In this document: positions 24,609 to 33,777 of the stretch, piece after piece
Layout of the letters: every line of letters starts with the position of its first letter
Numbering within the stretch: the first letter of the stretch is position 1
Assembly: GCA_002256245.1 (NCBI GenBank)
Contig: NKIU01000009.1
Coordinates: forward strand, 1 to 64,000
Length of the DNA stretch: 64,000 nt
DNA from: Pseudorhodobacter sp. PARRP1
GTDB taxonomy: Bacteria; Pseudomonadota; Alphaproteobacteria; Rhodobacterales; Rhodobacteraceae
Reading direction: 5' to 3'
Made by a program: the position numbers and the translations under genes
The notes under the pieces: model-generated
Seen by the model: only the letters and a program-made list of their open reading frames with translations
What the model was told of the DNA's origin: nothing
Databases searched by the model: none

Positions 24609-27600
24609 AGCGCAGCGATGCCTCTGAGCGCCAGGTCCAGGCCTCAAACCCCGCCGATACCGTCTGGCTGTCTGCCAACGCGGGTTCCGGCAAAACCCGT
24701 GTGCTGACCGACCGCGTCGCCCGCCTGCTGCTGCGCGGGGTAGAGCCGCAGCATATCCTTTGCCTCACCTACACCAAAGCCGCCGCGACCGAGATGCAGA
24801 ACCGTCTGTTCCGCCGCTTGGGCGAATGGGCGATGAAGCCCGATGCCGATCTGCACCACGCTTTGGCCGAATTGGGCGATGACACCCGCCACGCCCCCGG
24901 CGCACTGGCCAAGGCGCGGCAGTTGTTCGCCCGCGCGATTGAAACGCCGGGTGGTTTGCGCATCCAGACCATCCACAGCTTTTGCGCGACCCTGCTGCGC
25001 CGCTTCCCGCTTGAGGCGGGTGTTTCGCCGCAATTCACCGAACTGGATGACCGCGCCGCCCGCCTGCTGCGCGAGAACATCATCGAAGAAATGGCCGAAT
25101 TCCGCGCCCCTGATGTGATGGCCGAAGTCGCCCGCGCCTACACCGGCGAGGATTTCACCGCGCTGATGGAGCAAGTCTCGGCCAAGCGCGCAGGTTTCGC
25201 CAATCCGCTGACCGAAGCACAGGCGCGCGTCGTGTTCGGCGTGCCCAGCACCGAGCCTTCGCAGACGCTGCTCGGGGATGTGCTGCTGGGATATGAGGCC
25301 GATCTGTTCGCCCATATCCTGCCCGCGCTGCAAAACGGCGGCCCGACCGATAGCAAAACTGCCGCAAGGCTGGCCGCCCTTGATCTGGCCAGCCCAAGTC
25401 TTGCCACGCTTTCCGCCCTGGAAGATGCGTTGCTGTTCGGCGGCAGCGCGAAAGCGCCTTATGGGGCGAAGATCGGCAGCCTGCCGACCAAACCCACGCA
25501 AAAACTGATCGGCAACCACCAGCCGCAGCTTGATGCGCTGATGCTGCGGGTTGAAGCCGCCCGCCCACGCCGCATCGCCCTGCAAGCGGCGCAGAAAACT
25601 GCCATTCTGCACCGCTTTGCCAGCACCTTCCTACCGCTTTATGAAGCCGCCAAAGCGGCCCGCGGCTACCTTGATTTCGACGATCTGATCACCCGCGCCA
25701 AGGCCCTGCTGACCGATCCTTCCGTGGCCGCTTGGGTGCTGTTCCGCCTTGATGGCGGCATCGACCACATTCTGGTGGACGAGGCGCAAGACACCAGCCC
25801 AGACCAATGGCGGGTGATTGAACTGCTGTCAGCCGAATTTACCGCGGGCCTTGGCACCAGGGACGAGGCGCGCACACTTTTTGTCGTCGGCGACAAAAAG
25901 CAGTCGATCTATTCGTTTCAGGGCGCGGATGTGGCGGCGTTTGATGAAAAGCAGGCCGATTTCAAGGCCAGCTTTATGGCGGCACAACAGAATTTCGTCC
26001 CCTTGGAACTGGAGTATTCCTTCCGCTCGTCGCCCGCTATCTTGCGCGTGGTCGATGATACCTTCGCCGACCGCTTCCCCAAGGCGATGGGCGCCTCTGT
26101 CCACCACCTTGCCTACAAATCCGACCTGCCGGGCCGCGTTGATCTTTGGCCGCTGTTGGAGAAATCCGAAGACCCCAAGGATGAAAACTGGGAAGACCCG
26201 GTCGATCTGATCTCGGAAACCCACCATACCGCCCGACTGGCCGAGAAAATCGCGGCCCATATCAAGGGCCTGATCGACGCGGGCACGCAAATTCCCACCG
26301 ATAACGGCTCGCGCGCCCTGCACGCTGGCGATGTGTTGATCCTTGTGCAACGCCGCTCTGCGCTGTTTTCCGAGATCATCCGGGCCTGCAAGAAGGCCAA
26401 TCTGCCCATCGCCGGGGCAGACCGATTGAAGCTTGGGGCGGAACTCGCGGTTAAGGATCTTGCCGCGCTGCTGTCCTTCCTCGCCACGCCCGAGGATGAT
26501 CTGTCGCTGGCCGCCCTGCTGCGCTCGCCGCTGTGTGGATGGACCGAAGCCGAACTTTACGCCCTTGCCCAGCCGCGCAAGGGCTATCTGTGGGAAACGC
26601 TGCGCGACACGACCACGCATCCAGACACCCTCGCCATGCTGCACGATCTGCGCAACAACGCCGACTTCCTGCGCCCCTATGATCTGATCGAACGCGCCCT
26701 GACCCGTCACGACGGCCGCCGCCGCCTGCTCGCACGGCTTGGCCCCGAGGCCGAAGACGGCATTGATGAATTCCTGTCGCAGGCGCTGGCGTTTGAGCGC
26801 AGCGAAATCCCCAGCCTGACGGGGTTTCTGATCTGGCTGGAAACTGACGATATCGAGGTCAAGCGCCAGATGGACAGCGAAGGCCACCGCATCCGTGTGA
26901 TGACCGTTCACGGCGCGAAAGGGTTGGAAGCGCCCTTGGTGATCTTGCCCGACACCGGCGATCGCAGCCCGCAAGACCGTGACGAAATCTATGTCTTGGC
27001 TGACGGCACGCCGGTCTGGAAAACCCCGACCGACGAAAGCCCTGCCGAGATCGCGGCGATCCGGGGCCTGCGCAAAGACCGCGCCGAGGAAGAAAGCCTG
27101 CGTCTGCTTTACGTCGCACTGACGCGCGCGCGCACATGGCTGATCGTCTGTGGCGCGGGCGAGGCGAAGAAAGACGGCGCCTGGTATCGGCTGGTTCAGC
27201 AAGGGATGCAGGCGGCCGCAGCCGAGGCCATTGCTGATGGTGCGCTGCGTCACAGCTTTGGAAACTGGCCGGAAACGCTGTCAAAACAGGCTCTGATATC
27301 GCCGAATCTTCTGGATCTGCCCGATTGGGCGTTGCAGCCAGCCATCACCCCAGACCGCCCCGAGCAGCCCCTTTCACCGTCTGATCTTGGCGGCGCAAAG
27401 GTGATGCCGGGCGAGGTGGACGGCTCGGGTGAAGAGGCCGCCAAAGCGCGCGGCACCGCCCTGCATTTGCTGTTGGAACACCTGCCCAACACCAAGCGTG
27501 CCGATTGGCCAACGCTTGGCGCGGCACTGATCCCCGACGCCCTGCAACGCGCCGCCGTGCTGCCAGAGGCCGAGGCCGTGCTTTCGGCCCTTCCGATGAT

Positions 27601-27922
27601 CTTTGCTGCCGAGGCTTTGGCCGAGGTAACGCTGACAGCGCGCCTGAACGGCCAACCGATGATCGGCACCATTGATCGGCTGTTGATCGGCCCCGACCAC
27701 ATCCTTGCCGTCGATTTCAAATCCAACCACCGCACCCCAAGCACCCCCGCAGAGGTGCCGGAAGGTATCCTGCGGCAGATGGGCGCCTATGCCACCGCGC
27801 TGGCGCAGATCTATCCAAACCACCGGATCGAAACGGCTATCCTGTGGACACGCACCGCCACTTTGATGCTGCTGCCCCCCGATATTGTGAGGGCAGCTAT
27901 GCAACGCGCCACTATCCCTTGA
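24605..27922 (+). CDS. addA: AddA, double-strand break repair helicase subunit
   Basis: A 1105-aa UvrD-family helicase-nuclease. Walker A is NAGSGKT (25-31), motif II reads HILVDEAQDTSPDQW, motif III GDKKQSIYSFQGAD, and motifs V/VI include VMTVHGAKGLEAPLV and LLYVALTRAR. The C-terminal nuclease has ALHLLLEHLP and GTIDRLLIGPDHILAVDFKS. It forms the AddAB enzyme with the gene before it. TrxA follows after 62 bp with its own ribosome site. Confidence 0.96.
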   Translation: MKRSDASERQVQASNPADTVWLSANAGSGKTRVLTDRVARLLLRGVEPQHILCLTYTKAAATEMQNRLFRRLGEWAMKPDADLHHALAELGDDTRHAPGALAKARQLFARAIETPGGLRIQTIHSFCATLLRRFPLEAGVSPQFTELDDRAARLLRENIIEEMAEFRAPDVMAEVARAYTGEDFTALMEQVSAKRAGFANPLTEAQARVVFGVPSTEPSQTLLGDVLLGYEADLFAHILPALQNGGPTDSKTAARLAALDLASPSLATLSALEDALLFGGSAKAPYGAKIGSLPTKPTQKLIGNHQPQLDALMLRVEAARPRRIALQAAQKTAILHRFASTFLPLYEAAKAARGYLDFDDLITRAKALLTDPSVAAWVLFRLDGGIDHILVDEAQDTSPDQWRVIELLSAEFTAGLGTRDEARTLFVVGDKKQSIYSFQGADVAAFDEKQADFKASFMAAQQNFVPLELEYSFRSSPAILRVVDDTFADRFPKAMGASVHHLAYKSDLPGRVDLWPLLEKSEDPKDENWEDPVDLISETHHTARLAEKIAAHIKGLIDAGTQIPTDNGSRALHAGDVLILVQRRSALFSEIIRACKKANLPIAGADRLKLGAELAVKDLAALLSFLATPEDDLSLAALLRSPLCGWTEAELYALAQPRKGYLWETLRDTTTHPDTLAMLHDLRNNADFLRPYDLIERALTRHDGRRRLLARLGPEAEDGIDEFLSQALAFERSEIPSLTGFLIWLETDDIEVKRQMDSEGHRIRVMTVHGAKGLEAPLVILPDTGDRSPQDRDEIYVLADGTPVWKTPTDESPAEIAAIRGLRKDRAEEESLRLLYVALTRARTWLIVCGAGEAKKDGAWYRLVQQGMQAAAAEAIADGALRHSFGNWPETLSKQALISPNLLDLPDWALQPAITPDRPEQPLSPSDLGGAKVMPGEVDGSGEEAAKARGTALHLLLEHLPNTKRADWPTLGAALIPDALQRAAVLPEAEAVLSALPMIFAAEALAEVTLTARLNGQPMIGTIDRLLIGPDHILAVDFKSNHRTPSTPAEVPEGILRQMGAYATALAQIYPNHRIETAILWTRTATLMLLPPDIVRAAMQRATIP

Positions 27923-27984
27923 CGCGGCACCCCCCGCTGCCTAGGTTTGGCGTCTGATATTTTCCCTCCTCAGGAGTTCCCATC

Positions 27985-28311
27985 ATGGGTGCCAATACCG
28001 TCGCCGTCACCGACGCCACTTTCGACGCCGAAGTTCGCAAATCGGATATCCCGGTCGTCGTGGATTTCTGGGCTGAATGGTGCGGCCCCTGCCGCCAGAT
28101 CGGCCCGGCTTTGGAAGAGCTGGCCGCCGAATACGCGGGCCGCGTCAAGATTGTGAAAATCAACGTCGATGAAAACCCCGACAGCCCCGCCGCCTTGGGC
28201 GTGCGCGGCATCCCGTCGCTGTTTCTGTTCAAGAACGGCGAAGTTGTCTCGAACAAGGTCGGTGCAGCCCCGAAAGCGGCGCTCGCCAACTGGATCGCGA
28301 CTGCGGTCTGA
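27985..28311 (+). CDS. trxA: Thioredoxin
   Basis: The product is 108 aa with the redox site [13 protein letters not shown] (the two cysteines near residue 35) and the cis-proline segment [12 protein letters not shown] good ribosome site (CAGGAG) precedes the ATG. It reduces protein disulfides in the cytoplasm with electrons from thioredoxin reductase. Its last codons are repeated just after the stop (see the repeat feature) and a textbook terminator follows. Confidence 0.97.
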   Translation: MGANTVAVTDATFDAEVRKSDIPVVVDFWAEWCGPCRQIGPALEELAAEYAGRVKIVKINVDENPDSPAALGVRGIPSLFLFKNGEVVSNKVGAAPKAALANWIATAV

Positions 28312-28344
28312 AAGCCACTGCGGTCTGAAAACTGCGGTCTAAAA
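28300..28344 (+). repeat. Threefold short direct repeat at the trxA stop
   Basis: ACTGCGGTCTGAAA occurs at 28300-28313 (ending the gene, TGA included), again at 28317-28330, and with one change (ACTGCGGTCTAAAA) at 28331-28344. It looks like slippage or small duplication of the 3' end of trxA into the leader of the terminator. Confidence 0.8.
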
Positions 28345-28361
28345 TTTGTGAAAACCTGATC

Positions 28362-28387
28362 AAAGGCTCCGCTCGGGGGCCTTTTTT
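28362..28387 (+). terminator. Rho-independent terminator of trxA
   Basis: AAAGGCTCC (28362-28370) pairs with GGGGCCTTT (28376-28384) with one G-T pair, followed by further T to 28387. The T run touches the stop codon of the convergent gene at 28387. Confidence 0.85.
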
Positions 28388-29244
28388 CATATCGGCCAGC
28401 CCAAGGTGCGCAGGCGTTCGGTCAGGCGCTGCGCGCTGTCTTCGCCCACCTCGCACAACGCTTGCTTCTTGAAAAACCAGAACAGGTAATCGGCATAGGG
28501 GCGCGGCTGTTGCACCGCAGCAAACGCCTGCGCCACCCCCAACTGACCAACGGCGGCGGCGATGTGATGAAAGTCGATTCGCGCAAACAACACGGCGGGC
28601 TTGTTGGCAAAGAACCCCTGCAACGCCAGTGACGAATTTTGCGTCACCACATAATCGCAACCCGCCAGCCACGGCATCGAACCCGTCACCAACTCGAACC
28701 GATCTATCCCGCGCAGGGCCGCCAGTTCGGCATCGGAATAGGTCTCACGCGGGTGCAGCGTGGCCACAATGCGCCGCTGCGGATCGGCGTCCAGCGTCGC
28801 GCGGATCATCTCGACCGGCGACGCTGCCTGAAAATGCCGCCGTTGCAATAACTTGCCCTGCAACGGCATGAAAATGTAGCCGTCTTGCGCAATCGTCAGC
28901 CCGCGAAACAACCGCCCGCGCCAATAGGGCTGAAACCACGCCTGACCGGGTTTGCCGGGAAAAGTGGTGCCCGCAACCTCCCAATCCCAGCGGTCATTTG
29001 TGGCCTCGATCCGGTAGTATTTCTCCAGATAGCAGCGCCGCAGACTGAAGCAAAACGGCCCCTCTACGGCGCGGTTGTAAACAAGGTGAAACCCGTCGCC
29101 CGCTATATCGTCACGCGGCCCACGGTAGAACACCTGCCAACCCGCCGCCCTAAGCACAGCCACCACAGCGCCGAAAATCCCAGCACCCGCCTCGGCCAAG
29201 GCGCACTTGCTGTCATCCAGATAAAACCACAACACCCGCTTCAT
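28387..29244 (-). CDS. Capsular-polysaccharide-synthesis-like protein
   Basis: A 285-aa protein without a signal peptide. Segments such as [29 protein letters not shown] and [25 protein letters not shown] resemble the conserved blocks of the capsule_synth (KpsS/KpsC-like) glycosyltransferase-fold proteins: a PLQ motif, an HP motif and the NSS...kPavlf donor-site pattern. Function is not known; a Kdo- or polysaccharide-related transferase is possible. It lies alone between trxA and hslV, convergent with the first and divergent from the second. Confidence 0.5.
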   Translation of the reverse strand: MKRVLWFYLDDSKCALAEAGAGIFGAVVAVLRAAGWQVFYRGPRDDIAGDGFHLVYNRAVEGPFCFSLRRCYLEKYYRIEATNDRWDWEVAGTTFPGKPGQAWFQPYWRGRLFRGLTIAQDGYIFMPLQGKLLQRRHFQAASPVEMIRATLDADPQRRIVATLHPRETYSDAELAALRGIDRFELVTGSMPWLAGCDYVVTQNSSLALQGFFANKPAVLFARIDFHHIAAAVGQLGVAQAFAAVQQPRPYADYLFWFFKKQALCEVGEDSAQRLTERLRTLGWPI

Positions 29245-29340
29245 CCTGCAAGCTTAGGCATTTTTCCCCAACCCCGCCAGCCAGGCGCTTGCACGTCTGG
29301 GCGCAGGCTTCCATATAAAGCCCAGCAGAGGGAGACGATG

Positions 29341-29898
29341 ATGGCCGAAGACAAATTCCCCGGTTGGCATGGCACCACCATTCTGGCCGTGCGGCGCGGT
29401 GGCGAGGTTGTTGTCGCCGGTGACGGTCAGGTTTCCTTGGGCAATACCGTGATCAAAGGCACCGCCCGCAAGGTGCGCAGGCTTTCCCCCGGCGGCCATG
29501 ATGTGGTGGCAGGCTTTGCGGGATCAACCGCCGATGCCTTTACCCTGTTGGAACGGCTGGAGAAAAAGCTTGAAGCCGCCCCCGGCCAGCTTGCCCGCGC
29601 CTGCGTTGATCTGGCGAAGGACTGGCGCATGGACAAATACCTGCGCAATTTGGAAGCCATGCTGATCGTCACCGATGGCCGCGACCTTTACGTCATCACC
29701 GGCGCGGGCGATGTGCTGGAGCCAGAGCATGATGTGGCCGCTATCGGTTCGGGCGGCAATTTCGCGCTCGCAGCGGCGCGGGGGCTGATGACCACCGATC
29801 TGCCCGCCGAGGATGTTGCCCGCCGCGCAATGGCGATTGCCGCCGAGATTTGTGTGTTCACCAACGGCAATCTGACGGTGGAACGTATTGCGCGCTGA
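29341..29898 (+). CDS. hslV: ATP-dependent protease subunit HslV
   Basis: The product is 185 aa from the second of two adjacent ATGs (29338 and 29341); AGGGAG is six bases before 29341. The N-terminal propeptide WHG precedes the catalytic Thr of [10 protein letters not shown], followed by [22 protein letters not shown] and [14 protein letters not shown]. HslV is the peptidase of the HslUV heat-shock protease and forms stacked hexamers. Its partner hslU is at 30532, separated by a gene on the opposite strand. Confidence 0.96.
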   Translation: MAEDKFPGWHGTTILAVRRGGEVVVAGDGQVSLGNTVIKGTARKVRRLSPGGHDVVAGFAGSTADAFTLLERLEKKLEAAPGQLARACVDLAKDWRMDKYLRNLEAMLIVTDGRDLYVITGAGDVLEPEHDVAAIGSGGNFALAAARGLMTTDLPAEDVARRAMAIAAEICVFTNGNLTVERIAR

Positions 29899-29910
29899 CC
29901 CAAAGCAAAG

Positions 29911-29930
29911 GGCCAGCCGAATGGCTGGCC
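29911..29930. terminator. Hairpin between hslV and the convergent gene
   Basis: GGCCAGCC (29911-29918) and GGCTGGCC (29923-29930) form a perfect 8-bp stem with a GAAT loop, 12 bases after the hslV stop. No T run on the plus strand; on the minus strand CTTTGCTTT follows. Probably a shared, bidirectional end. Confidence 0.6.
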
Positions 29931-29953
29931 CGGTGTCGTCAAACTCGGCGCGG

Positions 29954-30436
29954 TTACGACAGCGACACTTTCGCGACATTGTCTTTGTAGGATTCCTTCG
30001 GGTCGATCCCGATCAGCATCTTGATGCCTGCGATCAGGCTCGATCCATCCTTCCAGATTTCGGCATTTTCGGCATCAAGCCGCAGCAAGACCAGTTTGGG
30101 ATCGTCCTTGCCGCTATACCACGCGGCCACAAAGGGGTTCCAAAGCCGATCAACCACGGCGCGATCGGTGGTAGTCGAAAGCTTGCCATGCACGCTTGCG
30201 AACAAATTGTGGCCTTTGGACGCAAACGTCGCGATGGCGCGGTTGGTTTTGCCAATGTTTTGCACAATCTCGCTGTCAGTGCTGGTGAAGAACCAGATCG
30301 GGCCAGCGCCGTCTTCAATCTGTGCCGTCATCGGGCGGGTGTGGCCTTCGTCCACTCCGGCAAGGCCCAGCATCATGGTGCGGTCCGAGTCCAAAGCTTT
30401 CCAAAAATCTGTTTCAAGTTCGTGGGATGCCGACAT
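29954..30436 (-). CDS. Pyridoxamine 5'-phosphate oxidase family protein (general stress type)
   Basis: A 160-aa split-barrel flavin-binding protein from the ATG at 30436 (GGAGA upstream). Typical elements are [53 protein letters not shown] and [13 protein letters not shown], as in the general stress protein 26 group. Likely binds FMN or F420-like cofactor; the substrate is unknown. It is inserted on the opposite strand between hslV and hslU. Confidence 0.8.
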   Translation of the reverse strand: MSASHELETDFWKALDSDRTMMLGLAGVDEGHTRPMTAQIEDGAGPIWFFTSTDSEIVQNIGKTNRAIATFASKGHNLFASVHGKLSTTTDRAVVDRLWNPFVAAWYSGKDDPKLVLLRLDAENAEIWKDGSSLIAGIKMLIGIDPKESYKDNVAKVSLS

Positions 30437-30531
30437 GGTGGTGTCTCCGAATTGTTTCTGCACAACCAACGTGTGGCCCGCCAGATGGTTCCGGCCCGGA
30501 TCGCATCAGCCATGCCACAGAGGAGATCAAC

Positions 30532-31827
30532 ATGACCAACCTCACCCCGCGCGAGATCGTGTCCGAACTGGATCGACACATTATCGGCCAACGCGAAGCC
30601 AAGCGCGCCGTCGCCGTGGCGCTGCGCAACCGCTGGCGCTGCCGCAATCTGCCCGATGATATTCGCGACGAGGTTTACCCCAAGAATATCCTGATGATCG
30701 GGCCAACCGGCGTGGGCAAGACCGAGATTGCGCGCCGCTTGGCCAAATTGGCGAAAGCGCCTTTCCTGAAGGTTGAAGCCACGAAGTTTACCGAAGTGGG
30801 CTATGTTGGCCGGGATGTGGACAGCATCATCCGCGATCTGGTGGATGCCGCGATGGTCGACACCCGCGCCCGGATGCGGGAAGATGTAGCGGCCAAAGCC
30901 AAGCAGGCGGCTGAAGAGCGCGTGATCGAGGCATTGGCCGGCAAAGACGCCCGCGAGCAAACCCGCGAGATGTTTCGCGGCAAGCTGCGTCGTGGCGAGT
31001 TAGACGCCACGGTGATCGAGTTGGAAATCGCCGATGCCGCCCCCGCCATGCCGATGATGGGCGGGCAGGGCATGGAAATGCAGATGCAGGGCTTGCAGGA
31101 TTTGTTCAAAGCCTTTGGCGCGCGCACCAGCCGGAAGAAAGTTACCGTCGCCGACAGCTATGATCTGCTGATCGGACAAGAGGCCGACAAACTGCTGGAT
31201 GATGAGGCCGTGAAGGCGCGGGCTTTGGCCTCGGTGCAGGACAATGGCATCGTGTTTCTGGACGAGATCGACAAGATCTGTGCCCGGGCCGATGCGCGCG
31301 GGGCGGATGTCTCTCGCGAAGGCGTGCAGCGCGATTTGCTGCCGCTGATCGAGGGCACCACGGTCTCGACCAAATACGGCCCGGTGAAAACCGATCACAT
31401 CCTCTTCATTGCATCTGGCGCGTTCCATGTCGCCAAACCATCCGATTTGCTGCCCGAGCTTCAGGGCCGTCTGCCGATCCGGGTCGAGTTGGCGCCGCTG
31501 ACCGAGGGCGATTTCGTGCGCATTCTGACCGAGACTGACAACGCGCTGACGCGGCAATATGCGGCGCTGATGGGCACGGAAGATGTCGCGGTTTCCTTCA
31601 CCCCCGACGGCATCGCGGCGCTGGCGCGGATCGCGGCCGAGGTCAACCAATCCATCGAAAATATCGGTGCGCGCAGGCTTTATACGGTGATGGAGCGGGT
31701 GTTTGAGGAGTTGTCGTTCACCGCGCCGGATAGATCGGGCGAAGAGGTTGTGGTGAACGCCGCTTTTGTCGAGTTCAACCTTGGGGCGCTGGCGCGCTCT
31801 GCCGATATTTCGCGCTATGTCTTGTAA
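30532..31827 (+). CDS. hslU: ATPase subunit HslU of the HslUV protease
   Basis: The product is 431 aa from the ATG at 30532 with AGGAG six bases upstream. The family start [18 protein letters not shown], Walker A GPTGVGKT, Walker B FLDEIDK, the long insertion I domain (about 110-230) and the C-terminal ADISRYVL, which docks into HslV, are all present. It unfolds substrates and feeds them to HslV. Confidence 0.97.
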   Translation: MTNLTPREIVSELDRHIIGQREAKRAVAVALRNRWRCRNLPDDIRDEVYPKNILMIGPTGVGKTEIARRLAKLAKAPFLKVEATKFTEVGYVGRDVDSIIRDLVDAAMVDTRARMREDVAAKAKQAAEERVIEALAGKDAREQTREMFRGKLRRGELDATVIELEIADAAPAMPMMGGQGMEMQMQGLQDLFKAFGARTSRKKVTVADSYDLLIGQEADKLLDDEAVKARALASVQDNGIVFLDEIDKICARADARGADVSREGVQRDLLPLIEGTTVSTKYGPVKTDHILFIASGAFHVAKPSDLLPELQGRLPIRVELAPLTEGDFVRILTETDNALTRQYAALMGTEDVAVSFTPDGIAALARIAAEVNQSIENIGARRLYTVMERVFEELSFTAPDRSGEEVVVNAAFVEFNLGALARSADISRYVL

Positions 31828-31922
31828 GGCCTGCGGCGTGACGGGCTGAAATCACGGGCTGCAATATAACGTCACTTGACCATGCTGCCCAAACCCCAGA
31901 GTTTGGCGGAAAAAGGCGTGCC

Positions 31923-33029
31923 ATGACCCGAATTCTGTTGATCCTTTCGCTGACCCTTGCTGTTGCCTGCTCGCAGCGGGGGCAGATCACGCTTGACCCG
32001 CAAGCAGCATCTGTGGGGCAGGTGCAAAAGATATTCATCGGCACCACGCGCAAACAAAATCAGGACGGCGCATTTGGCACCTATCGGTCGGAGGAGGTGA
32101 AATTTGCGCGCTACGACGTCTCTGTGCCGCCAGATCGCAAACTGGGAGAGATCAACTGGCCGCCCCGCCATGGCAAGGCCAACCCTGACAAGCATTTTCT
32201 GACCACGGATCAGATTGTCTATCAAAACGACGTGCCCTTCCGCAAAGACCTGGCGGCGCAGTTGCGCGCCAATGGCGGGGAAGCGGTGATTTTCGTGCAT
32301 GGCTACAACAACAATTTCTCGGAAGGCGTCTATCGGGTGGCGCAGTTTGCCCATGATCTGAAGCTGCCGGGGGCTGTCGTGCATTATGCCTGGCCGTCGG
32401 CGGCGGAGCCTTTGGGATACGCGTATGACCGCGATTCCGCTTTGTTTGCGCGGGATGGGTTGGAAAGCCTGATGCATGAGGTGGCGGCGGCTGGGGCGAA
32501 GCGGATCTTGATCGTGGCGCATTCGATGGGTGCGGGGCTGACGATGGAGGCGCTGCGGCAGACGGCGATACGGGGCGACAAGAAAACGCTGGGGTTGATT
32601 GGCGGCGTGATCTTTATCTCGCCGGATATCGACGTGGATGTGTTCAAAAGAAGCGCGCATTCGATGGGGGCGCTGCCGCAGCCGTTCGTGATCTTTGGAT
32701 CGGACCGTGACAAATATCTGCGGCTGTCGGCGCTGCTGACCGGGCAGGATGAGCGGTTGGGGTCGCTTTCGGATGTGTCGCGGGTGGCGGATTTGAAAGT
32801 GACGTTCATGGATGTGGGCGCGTTCTCGAAAGGGTCGGGGCATTTCGTGGTCGGGGATTCGGCGGCTTTGATCGCGCTGCTGGACAGGTTGGGTGACGTT
32901 TCCAACGCGTTCGAGGCGGATCGGCGGGCGCGGGTTGGTCTGCTGCCGGGAGTGGTTTTGACGGTGCAGAATGCGACCCAGATCGTGCTGCGGCCGGTGG
33001 CGACGGTGGCCTCGGATTTGACGCGGTAA
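31923..33029 (+). CDS. Lipoprotein with alpha/beta-hydrolase domain (DUF900/COG4782)
   Basis: A 368-aa protein with a lipoprotein signal (LLILSLTLAVAC, lipidated Cys at 16). The hydrolase domain has the oxyanion-side motif VIFVHGYNNNFSEG, the strand AVVHYAWPSAAE, the nucleophile elbow VAHSMGAGL and a late His in GSGHFVVGDS, completing a Ser-Asp-His set. The family is annotated as esterase/lipase-like with unknown substrate. It is anchored at the membrane facing the periplasm. A terminator follows directly. Confidence 0.8.
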   Translation: MTRILLILSLTLAVACSQRGQITLDPQAASVGQVQKIFIGTTRKQNQDGAFGTYRSEEVKFARYDVSVPPDRKLGEINWPPRHGKANPDKHFLTTDQIVYQNDVPFRKDLAAQLRANGGEAVIFVHGYNNNFSEGVYRVAQFAHDLKLPGAVVHYAWPSAAEPLGYAYDRDSALFARDGLESLMHEVAAAGAKRILIVAHSMGAGLTMEALRQTAIRGDKKTLGLIGGVIFISPDIDVDVFKRSAHSMGALPQPFVIFGSDRDKYLRLSALLTGQDERLGSLSDVSRVADLKVTFMDVGAFSKGSGHFVVGDSAALIALLDRLGDVSNAFEADRRARVGLLPGVVLTVQNATQIVLRPVATVASDLTR

Positions 33030-33032
33030 GGG

Positions 33033-33059
33033 TGGTCCCAACTCGGGACCATATTTTAT
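33033..33059 (+). terminator. Terminator after the DUF900 gene
   Basis: TGGTCCC (33033-33039) pairs with GGGACCA (33045-33051) around a 5-base loop and is followed by TATTTTAT. It begins 4 bases after the stop. Confidence 0.75.
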
Positions 33060-33150
33060 GGTTTATTTATCAAAGCCTTGAGTTTTTCAGGTAAGACTTT
33101 CTTAAGTGTTGCGCCAGAATCTCGACGGGTGCCAAGGCACAAACCGCGAG

Positions 33151-33171
33151 GCCCCGGATCGGGTCCGGGGC
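33151..33171 (-). terminator. GC hairpin after the smr gene
   Basis: GCCCCGGA (33151-33158) and TCCGGGGC (33164-33171) are exact inverses with a 5-base loop, 16 bases after the smr stop on the minus strand. No T run follows, so its strength is uncertain. Confidence 0.5.
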
Positions 33172-33186
33172 GGCGGGGCGCGGGGG

Positions 33187-33774
33187 TCAGCGGCGGCGCA
33201 GGTAGATGTAATACGCGCCAGAGCCGCCGTGTTTGAGATGCGCTTCGCTGACTTGCAGCACAGCGGGACCAAGCGGCGGCAGGCGCAGCCATTGTGGCAC
33301 CTGATGGCGCAACGCGCCCATGCGGGTGGGGATTGGGCCCACATCATGGCCGCGTTTGCCTTTGCCGGTGATCACCAGAACCAGACGCAATCCGGCGGAT
33401 TGGGCGTTGAGGATGAAGCGGATCAGTTCGGGATGCGCCTCGGACAATGTCAGGCCGTGCAGGTCGATGCGGGCCTCGGGCGCGAGTTTGCCACGGGTCA
33501 TCTTGCCGTGGGTTTTGGCATCCATTTGCAGCGGCGCGCTTGCGAGGGATTCGGCCAGTGTTGGCAGAACGTCGTGGCCCGGTTTCACGCGCGCCTTTTC
33601 GCCAAGGCGGAACACCGGCAGACGCGGGAGTGACGGGGCTGCGGTTTGGGTTGGCTGAGGTTTCGGCTCGGCTGGTTTGTGAAACACATGACCCATCGGA
33701 TGCATCGGTTTGGCGGTGCGGGCGACGGCTTGCCAGATTTCCTGCTCGTCGGGATGAAGGGTGCGGCGACGCAT
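33187..33774 (-). CDS. Smr domain protein (small MutS-related)
   Basis: A 195-aa protein whose C-terminal half is an Smr domain: ARIDLHGLTLSEAH (LDLHG-type motif), VLVITGKGKRGHD (TGKG motif) and the ending HGGSGAYYIYLRR. The N-terminal ~90 residues are Pro/Lys-rich linker. Smr domains are endonucleases acting on DNA branches or on RNA at stalled ribosomes; which applies here is not known. It is 3 bp after mltA, in the Tim44-mltA-smr operon. Confidence 0.9.
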   Translation of the reverse strand: MRRRTLHPDEQEIWQAVARTAKPMHPMGHVFHKPAEPKPQPTQTAAPSLPRLPVFRLGEKARVKPGHDVLPTLAESLASAPLQMDAKTHGKMTRGKLAPEARIDLHGLTLSEAHPELIRFILNAQSAGLRLVLVITGKGKRGHDVGPIPTRMGALRHQVPQWLRLPPLGPAVLQVSEAHLKHGGSGAYYIYLRRR

Positions 33775-33777
33775 GGC

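Noticed and set aside
25829-27253. 474-codon minus-strand frame opposite addA (similar shadows at 43068-44705 and 57278-58723)
   Set aside because: Antisense to addA helicase motifs (and to mnmE/mnmG and gnd); no start signal and no family resemblance.
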